Positions 42,583 through 48,002 of a stretch of 48,002 nt of DNA are shown one piece after another; position 1 is the stretch's first letter; each line of letters begins with the position of its first letter. The translations under genes and the position numbers were made by a program. Under the pieces are notes generated by a model that saw nothing but the letters and a program-made list of their open reading frames with translations, was not told the origin of the DNA and did not search any database. Source of the DNA: Methanobacteriota archaeon (GTDB lineage Archaea; Thermoplasmatota; Poseidoniia; Poseidoniales; Poseidoniaceae); the NCBI GenBank assembly GCA_002710015.1, contig PAOW01000028.1:47316-95317 (forward strand). Direction: 5' to 3'.

Positions 42583-45500
42583 TTACTCATCCCATACTCT
42601 GAAACCATCTGCATCCGAATACCAATGTCTTCCATCATTATCAAGATACCAGTTAACTCCATTTTCATCATTAGGAAGCCATTCACCCTCAGGTAGCTCT
42701 TCCCAGGAAGAGACAAAGTCTGTTCTTATTTGTGACTGAGTTTCCTTCAAAACATCATCTGCCTGATCAATAATCGATTGTTGTTTTTTGGAGCTCTTAA
42801 CAACTTTTGATTTTCTATGTTTTCCTTTTGGCTTCTTTTTGAGAATGACTGCTATAGCTCCGAATAGTATGAAGATTACACCAGTGGCTGCAATTACTAA
42901 AATCAATACCATGTTAGAATCATCATCACTATCCCCTTGACTGGAGGATTTTTGCGCTTCATCCTCAACAATAAGTTGTGTCAGGCAACCTTGATACTGT
43001 GAATAAATGAATTCAGAGTATTGATTCGGACATCTATCAGGCTCAGTGGCCCCCAAGACAAAGCTTCCAATTTGCCTAGTTGAATTCCATTCAGGATTAT
43101 CCCAATTATCACCAAAGCCATCGCCATCCGTGTCATTCCATTGGGTGTTATCTCCATCATTGAAATCGTGAGAGACAGACCAGCCGTCATTGTCTAAATC
43201 AACGCAGCCAACCAAGTCATAAATTGAAGAACCTTTTTGGAAGGGACAATCATCACCTTGAAGTCCGTCTGAGTTATCTCCATAACCATCTCCATCGGTG
43301 TCCGATACTTGGTCTGGATTTTTATCATCCCAATCATTATCCAAGGTAACTAGGTCTCCGTCTTCGTCTATTTCAGAAGGAGCGCATCCCAAATACGGGT
43401 TGAGTTCCGTAGAATTCTCATCTAAATAAGTAGCTGTAAGGACAAGTGAGGTTTGAGTAATTGGTGTATTTATGCACTGATCGATATCATCAGTAAAAGT
43501 ATCATAGTCTGTATCTCGCTCGGAAGGACCGCAACCATTCTCATCAACCATAGCTAACTCCTCAGTTGAGGTTTCTGGACACCAATCGTAGGATCCCATT
43601 GCTGCGTCGTCACCAACGCCGTCACCGTCTGAATCTCTGTATTGTTCAGGATCGTATGGTAAGTCATCGATGCTATCTGCCCATCCATCGCCATCTGAGT
43701 CAATGCATCCGAAGATTCCGTTCTTGTATGATGTTCCGATTTCTTCAGGACAATCATCGCCCTCCAAACCGGATTCGTTGTCACCAAACCCATCTAAATC
43801 AGTATCAAGCCATTGTGTATTTTCATACGGGAACGCATCAATGTTGTTCCCATAATTGTCCATATCAGTATCTTGCCATTCGCTCGAGTCAACAGGGAAT
43901 GCATCGTTATCGTCAGACCAACCATCTCCATCTGAATCTAAGCATCCAATTCGATCTTGTGTTGAATTTCCAAACGAATCAATACAGTCATCGGAATTAT
44001 CTCCATATCCGTCCATATCTGTGTCATTCCACTCGTTAATATCGTCTGGGTGAGTGTCGTTACTGTTACGCCAACCATCTCCATCTGAATCAGGGCATCC
44101 CACATATTCCCACGTTGATGTCCCGAAGTCATCGATACAATCATCAATGTCATTTGTATATCCGTCATTATCATCATCCAGTTGATTTTCAGCACAGCCG
44201 AAATCATCTACTTCTTCTGAAATATCGGAATCTGGACAAAGATCTTCACCGTCCCAAATGCCATCTCCATCCTCGTCAGGAAGTAAGTGCGACATGTCTA
44301 CTCCTAATTTTGCCCATGAATAATATAGAGAAAGAGCATCTAATCCAGTAAAGCCCATCTGTTCCCATTTCAATTGACCTAGATCTGTCAACAGAAATTT
44401 CATGAAATTCAAATTCCTTGAAAGGTGCTCTGTAGATGTTGCGACTCGCATATCGGTTTGCAACGGCCATTCTCCGCTGCGAGACGCATTAAGCGATGCA
44501 TTGACCGCATACCCACCATCTGAAATTGCATCCGCAGCACCATGAGTGTAATTATCAACAAGAGGGATAACATGAATTCCATTCGCATTATCTAAAGTGT
44601 AAACTAATTCAGTAAAACCGATAGAACCTTCGCCTCCAGAGGCGTTAATACCCTGGGTTATATCTGAGCGGAATTCACCAACAATTGCTCTGTATCTTTG
44701 AGACGTTGATGTGTATAGGCTGTCGGTTTGAGCACAGTTTGCGCAAAGGACAGTTTCTTCAAGTATGCTAACATCTGTCATGTTATCCCATCTGTGCGAT
44801 AATACAATTTCAGTATCCTGACAAGAGCTATGCAAATCAATCCACTCAGGTATATTATTTCCATTGTCGTTGGGAACAATCGAGGACCAAACCAAAGCAG
44901 GCATTTCGCCCTCGGTAGTAAGTGTCGATTTTGTTTGACTAGATGTAAGCCATCTAACTTGACCCATAGATAGACCGCCAACTGCTTGTAAACATGCTTC
45001 GGTTTCTCCGCCTGCCTTGACCATCAATACTCCTGCGGTTCTTCCATATGGAATCTCAAGTATAGACTCATTTGTGTTCTTACATTCCCACAAGCCATTC
45101 ACAGAGTGATTAGCATCTTTTTCTGCATACAGTGGACTAACGCCGTTAGTGTATGAGCTCATGTAGTGTTTTGATGAACACATGTCTAAGGTAGTTGAGA
45201 CTCTATCATACTCCCAAGTCCTAGGAGTTAAGTCGCTAGAGACATAAGTAGATCTCCATGGACTTTCCATCAGTGAAGTGTAATGATCACCATGCACCCT
45301 CAAAAACCCATCAGGCACTATGTTCACAGAAAGCCAACCTCTGCGATGGGCAATGGCTAATCGTTCACCGTCAGGACTTAGAGATATCGTATCCACACCA
45401 CGGTTTTGGTTGTTGTTGCCAAATCCTGAGATAACTCCCAAGCTAGACCATGTCACAGTGTCGAATGCCGTAATTCCATTTGAACCAGAGCGGCTTGCTA

Positions 45501-46470
45501 CGATTGCAGTGCCGCCTCCATCAGAGATCTCAATCTCGTAAATATCCGGTCTACTGGATATATTGACTGTGTTAGTCAATATAGGCCTGTCAGTTGTAAG
45601 ATCATGGACAAGTATAACTCCTGCATCGCCACCTGAAAGCATGAATCTTCCATCAGGACTTATTTCCAGAGCCCTGACATACTCGGTATTGTTTTGGTTA
45701 GTCCATGCTTTAGTCCAATTACTGGTCCAGAACCCGTGTATTTGGGAAAGTGTTGAGAATATTAGCATGCTATCATCAGGAGTAGTATCTATACCTCCAA
45801 TCCATGATGATTGGAAATAGGTTGGGAATCCTGTCAACATGGTAACCATTGACCAATTTGTCGTTTCAAAAATTACTAATCCGGACGAACCATTGTGAAC
45901 GAATATGTGGTTTTGGTCATTTGACCACCCAATAGCCCAAATCCACCCTTGAATAGTACCATTACTATTATTCTTCAAATCCGAAATTAAATTACCCGTT
46001 GTTGAATCGATAACAACTGCTCCATCCCCTTTGCTAGTAACTGCTAGCATTGTGCCATCAGGAGATAACTCGATATCTCTAACATCACCGACCATAGTGT
46101 ATAGGTCGGTTATTTTGTTCCCAAGAGAGTCAAAAACAACCACTGTATCTGTTTGGCCACCTCCATAGAATACTGAACCGTTTAAAGCCCATTCAAGAGA
46201 CTCTGGTTCGCCACCAAGAGGGTCGTAATAGTCGATTGTTTCTTGGATTGAATCTCCCCAATTATGCCTAATTTCCTCTTCAAAATCTGCTAGACCGTTT
46301 CCATCAGAATCAGGGCATCCCAGCCCAACAGTTGAAGTTGCATTACCCGCAACAAATTTGCATACATCATCACTGTCTTGGACTCCGTCACCATCTGAGT
46401 CCGTTGCTTGAATGGTTGGAAGGAAAATTATCGAGAACATCAAGAGTGCAATAGCAACCGCTCGTCTCAT
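42583..46470 (-). CDS. Giant secreted membrane-anchored protein: beta-propeller plus thrombospondin type-3 repeats
   Basis: 1295 residues from ATG 46470. N-terminal signal peptide: MRR, then a hydrophobic core, ending near Q-A-T-D. A short calcium-type repeat (DSDGDGVQDSDD) follows. Next is a WD40/YVTN-like beta-propeller of about 300 residues (SPDGTMLAV, SPDGRFMLSGG, SPDGERLAIA). A cysteine-containing globular region of about 330 residues includes GGEGSIGFTELVYTL, faintly resembling phosphate-type solute-binding proteins. Then come about 14 thrombospondin type-3-like Asp-rich repeats, one membrane helix (VLILVIAATGVIFILFGAIAV), a lysine-rich stretch, and a cytoplasmic tail with a tryptophan-rich WW-like segment (NGVNWYLDNDGRHWYSD). 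It is probably a calcium-rigidified surface receptor. TTG 46497 could extend the start by nine codons. Confidence 0.88.
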   Translation of the reverse strand: MRRAVAIALLMFSIIFLPTIQATDSDGDGVQDSDDVCKFVAGNATSTVGLGCPDSDGNGLADFEEEIRHNWGDSIQETIDYYDPLGGEPESLEWALNGSVFYGGGQTDTVVVFDSLGNKITDLYTMVGDVRDIELSPDGTMLAVTSKGDGAVVIDSTTGNLISDLKNNSNGTIQGWIWAIGWSNDQNHIFVHNGSSGLVIFETTNWSMVTMLTGFPTYFQSSWIGGIDTTPDDSMLIFSTLSQIHGFWTSNWTKAWTNQNNTEYVRALEISPDGRFMLSGGDAGVILVHDLTTDRPILTNTVNISSRPDIYEIEISDGGGTAIVASRSGSNGITAFDTVTWSSLGVISGFGNNNQNRGVDTISLSPDGERLAIAHRRGWLSVNIVPDGFLRVHGDHYTSLMESPWRSTYVSSDLTPRTWEYDRVSTTLDMCSSKHYMSSYTNGVSPLYAEKDANHSVNGLWECKNTNESILEIPYGRTAGVLMVKAGGETEACLQAVGGLSMGQVRWLTSSQTKSTLTTEGEMPALVWSSIVPNDNGNNIPEWIDLHSSCQDTEIVLSHRWDNMTDVSILEETVLCANCAQTDSLYTSTSQRYRAIVGEFRSDITQGINASGGEGSIGFTELVYTLDNANGIHVIPLVDNYTHGAADAISDGGYAVNASLNASRSGEWPLQTDMRVATSTEHLSRNLNFMKFLLTDLGQLKWEQMGFTGLDALSLYYSWAKLGVDMSHLLPDEDGDGIWDGEDLCPDSDISEEVDDFGCAENQLDDDNDGYTNDIDDCIDDFGTSTWEYVGCPDSDGDGWRNSNDTHPDDINEWNDTDMDGYGDNSDDCIDSFGNSTQDRIGCLDSDGDGWSDDNDAFPVDSSEWQDTDMDNYGNNIDAFPYENTQWLDTDLDGFGDNESGLEGDDCPEEIGTSYKNGIFGCIDSDGDGWADSIDDLPYDPEQYRDSDGDGVGDDAAMGSYDWCPETSTEELAMVDENGCGPSERDTDYDTFTDDIDQCINTPITQTSLVLTATYLDENSTELNPYLGCAPSEIDEDGDLVTLDNDWDDKNPDQVSDTDGDGYGDNSDGLQGDDCPFQKGSSIYDLVGCVDLDNDGWSVSHDFNDGDNTQWNDTDGDGFGDNWDNPEWNSTRQIGSFVLGATEPDRCPNQYSEFIYSQYQGCLTQLIVEDEAQKSSSQGDSDDDSNMVLILVIAATGVIFILFGAIAVILKKKPKGKHRKSKVVKSSKKQQSIIDQADDVLKETQSQIRTDFVSSWEELPEGEWLPNDENGVNWYLDNDGRHWYSDADGFRVWDE
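43079..44284 (-). repeat. Array of about 14 Asp-rich thrombospondin type-3-like repeats
   Basis: This coding repeat lies within the large surface protein. Units of the D-x-D-x-D-G-x-x-D type (for example DSDGDGWRN, DTDMDGYGD, DTDGDGFGD) recur about every 20-35 residues with cysteines between several of them. They are calcium-binding rods, not DNA-level mobile repeats. The DNA shows many GTCA/ATCTCCATC-like recurrences as a result. Confidence 0.85.
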
Positions 46471-46508
46471 GATTTGGGATATTCTTTCCCATATCAAATG
46501 TTACTGTT

Positions 46509-47360
46509 TCACGAGTAGGAATAGAAGCCTTCACCAGTCTTTCTGCCGAGTTTGCCATCTTTGACCATGTCCAACAATAGTTGGGCAGGTGCATATTTAT
46601 CATCTTTGAAACCATTATGCAGAACGTTCATGATGTGTAAAACTGTATCATTACCAATCAAATCTGAAAGAGCTAGTGGGCCAATTGGGTGGTTCATACC
46701 CAATTTCATTATGCCATCAATCGCTTCAGGCTCGGCAACTCCCTCTTGCAGTGTGAGTATTGCCTCGTTAATCATTGGACAAAGAATTCTATTTGAGACA
46801 AATCCAGGCGAATCGTTGCACATAAGAGGGATTTTGCCCATCCTTTCTGCTGCTTCAAGAACTGCATCTGTTACCTCGGTATTAGTTTCGTTTCCATTGA
46901 TAACTTCAACGAGTTTCATTATGGGCACTGGATTCATGAAATGCATTCCAATCACGTGGTCTGACCTATTAGTAGCAGAAGCTATTTCTGAAATTGAGAT
47001 TGATGATGTGTTTGTAGCCAATATACAGCCGGGTTTGCAAATTTCATCAAGCTCCTTGAATATTGAAATTTTCAATTCTAGTATTTCAGGAACCGCTTCA
47101 ACAACAAGGTCAACATCCTTGCAATCTTTTCTATCGGTTGATGTAGATATAAGTGAACGTGCTTTATCTGCATCTTCTTGTGACATACGATCTTTTTTCA
47201 CTAACTTTGAAAGTGACTTCTTGATAGTCGCTAATCCATTATCTACGAATTTCTGTTCGATATCAATCATAACCACTTCTATTCCAGCACAAGCAGCTAC
47301 CTGAGTTATACCGTTACCCATCTGTCCTGCTCCTAAAACAGCCATCTTTTCTATTCCCAT
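46509..47360 (-). CDS. 3-hydroxyacyl-CoA (3-hydroxybutyryl-CoA) dehydrogenase
   Basis: It oxidises L-3-hydroxyacyl-CoA to 3-ketoacyl-CoA with NAD+. The 283-residue product is the usual length of the single-function enzyme. The N-terminal NAD motif is LGAGQMGNGITQ, followed by NTSSISISEIA, HFMNPVPIMKLVEV (active-site His) and DSPGFVSNRI. ATG 47360 (MGIEKMAVLG) is preferred to upstream in-frame ATGs at 47387 and 47402. With the thiolase at 26946-28088 it supports a beta-oxidation route. It lies 38 bp upstream of the surface-protein gene, on the same strand. Confidence 0.93.
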   Translation of the reverse strand: MGIEKMAVLGAGQMGNGITQVAACAGIEVVMIDIEQKFVDNGLATIKKSLSKLVKKDRMSQEDADKARSLISTSTDRKDCKDVDLVVEAVPEILELKISIFKELDEICKPGCILATNTSSISISEIASATNRSDHVIGMHFMNPVPIMKLVEVINGNETNTEVTDAVLEAAERMGKIPLMCNDSPGFVSNRILCPMINEAILTLQEGVAEPEAIDGIMKLGMNHPIGPLALSDLIGNDTVLHIMNVLHNGFKDDKYAPAQLLLDMVKDGKLGRKTGEGFYSYS

Positions 47361-47455
47361 AGAACAACCTAAGAACACCACGTTCATGATAATTGGCTTC
47401 AAATCTTTACATTACTAATCACTAAATTTCTAACTTAACGACAATTGGACATTCC

Positions 47456-47905
47456 ATGCGAGAATGGATGAGACTGAAACAGATACCTAGAACCGGTTGG
47501 GTCAGATCTGGCATTAAAGCACCGGAAAGTGTAGCCGCCCATAGTTGGGGCATGGCTGTGCTAGCCATGGAATTATGTCCACCTGAACTCGATAAAACCA
47601 AGATTCTTGAATTGTGTTTAGTGCACGACTTACCCGAGATAATAGTGGGAGATTTAACGCCCATGGATGACACCACAAATAAGGTAAAAGATGAGATTGA
47701 AGCTATGAAGATTTTAGCACCAAAATGGCTAGAATTATTTCTCGAATATGAGTCCCAAGAAACTCCAGAGTCTAAATTTGTCAAATATGTGGACAAACTG
47801 GATATGGCATTGATGGCTAGTCTCTATGAAGAGGAGCATGGCCTTGATTTGAGTGAATTTATATCCTCTGCTCGTGAAGTAATAGGCGAAACTAACTTGA
47901 AGTGA
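47456..47905 (+). CDS. HD-domain 5'-nucleotidase, YfbR/HDDC2-like
   Basis: A 149-residue HD-domain phosphohydrolase. The metal-binding residues are in ESVAAHSWGMA (first His), LVHDLPEIIVGDLTP (the HD pair and following Glu), and KYVDKLDMAL (final Asp). Relatives are 5'-deoxynucleotidases acting on deoxyribonucleoside monophosphates. Length is slightly short for the group. ATG 47456; the 5' spacer to the divergent dehydrogenase gene is about 95 bp. Confidence 0.87.
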   Translation: MREWMRLKQIPRTGWVRSGIKAPESVAAHSWGMAVLAMELCPPELDKTKILELCLVHDLPEIIVGDLTPMDDTTNKVKDEIEAMKILAPKWLELFLEYESQETPESKFVKYVDKLDMALMASLYEEEHGLDLSEFISSAREVIGETNLK

Positions 47906-47927
47906 ATCCTCCACGGCGACCCACCAC

Positions 47928-48000
47928 AGTCCTGTAGTGTAGTGGTCCATCATCTCGGGTTTTGGTCCCGGGGACGTCGGTTCGACTCCGACCAGGACTA
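47928..48000 (+). tRNA. tRNA-Gln (anticodon TTG)
   Basis: A cloverleaf is visible. Acceptor stem AGTCCTG (47928-47934) pairs with CAGGACT (47993-47999), with discriminator A at 48000. The anticodon stem TCGGG/CCCGG encloses the loop TTTTGGT (47960-47966), giving anticodon TTG (47962-47964). The T arm is GTCGG-TTCGACT-CCGAC. No intron is seen. CCA is not encoded, since the next bases are TC. Confidence 0.93.
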
Positions 48001-48002
48001 TC

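Noticed and set aside
42552-42716. Upstream extension of the SDR frame
   Set aside because: It overlaps the 3' end of the large surface-protein gene in another frame, and the SDR fold starts at MERVFLVTGAS.
43079-44284. Regularly recurring short DNA motifs that could suggest a CRISPR or satellite array
   Set aside because: The recurrence follows codon phase and encodes Asp-rich calcium-binding repeats; units are neither identical nor evenly spaced.
42583-46470. Possible phosphate-binding transporter component
   Set aside because: The GGEGSIGFTEL resemblance to PstS is short, and no phosphate ABC transporter genes are nearby; recorded only as a weak hint.
46552-47304. A 250-codon open frame antisense to the 3-hydroxyacyl-CoA dehydrogenase
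   Set aside because: Its composition (Ser/Ile-rich) is that of a reverse-frame shadow, and the opposite strand encodes a complete enzyme with all motifs.

Overview
The window reads as chromosomal DNA of a planktonic marine archaeon, most likely a Marine Group II euryarchaeon (Poseidoniales) or a close relative such as Marine Group III. The information-processing genes are archaeal: exosome Rrp4/Rrp41/Rrp42, SBDS, proteasome alpha, TiaS, TrmY, Pcc1, prefoldin beta, aEF-2, aIF5A, L37Ae and archaeal-type uS12 and uS7. The isoprenoid genes are also archaeal (isopentenyl phosphate kinase, GGPP synthase). Alongside them are a beta-carotene/retinal pathway, fatty-acid oxidation enzymes and very large acidic surface proteins, a combination typical of photoheterotrophic surface-ocean archaea. 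Coding density is very high: spacers are mostly under 150 bp, none exceeds 300 bp, and several convergent gene pairs overlap at their 3' ends. I see no rRNA, CRISPR array, insertion sequence or integrase. One tRNA gene (Gln, anticodon TTG) lies at the right edge. The group assignment is inference from gene content.

Layout. 1-9.6 kb: the 3' part of a giant surface adhesin, an archaeosortase-like membrane protease/transpeptidase, a HAD phosphatase, the tRNA-Ile2 agmatidine synthetase TiaS, small membrane proteins, a RecA-fold protein with a CBS partner, and PurB. 9.6-17.9 kb: Dph6, then a rewired archaeal exosome/proteasome superoperon (psmA, SBDS, rrp4, rrp41, rrp42, L37Ae, pcc1, prefoldin beta, a DHH phosphoesterase and a helical-repeat protein). 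17.9-22.8 kb: a UbiD-family decarboxylase divergent from uS12, uS7 and EF-2. 22.8-25.8 kb: a MOSC protein, a fused IPP isomerase-GGPP synthase, and isopentenyl phosphate kinase. 25.8-32.7 kb: zinc-ribbon proteins, the RNA 2'-phosphotransferase KptA, a thiolase, a MamK-like actin flanked by two zinc-ribbon proteins, CoaBC and TrmY. 32.7-37.1 kb: blh, crtY and crtB on the minus strand, divergent from crtI. 37.1-48 kb: SurE, an EamA transporter, an OPT transporter, aIF5A, an SDR oxidoreductase, a 1295-residue calcium-repeat surface protein, a 3-hydroxyacyl-CoA dehydrogenase, an HD-domain nucleotidase and tRNA-Gln.

How the genes work together. Isopentenyl phosphate kinase makes IPP. The fusion enzyme isomerises it and condenses it to GGPP. 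CrtB, CrtI, CrtY and Blh can then convert GGPP through phytoene, lycopene and beta-carotene to retinal. All visible steps from isopentenyl phosphate to retinal therefore lie within about 14 kb, although no rhodopsin gene is present. The UbiD-family gene may supply the decarboxylation step of the archaeal modified mevalonate pathway. Dph6 and EF-2 belong to the same diphthamide system. The most unusual items are the IPP isomerase-GGPP synthase fusion, the MamK-like actin neighbourhood, the archaeosortase with no obvious sorted partner, and the multi-domain surface proteins at both ends of the window.
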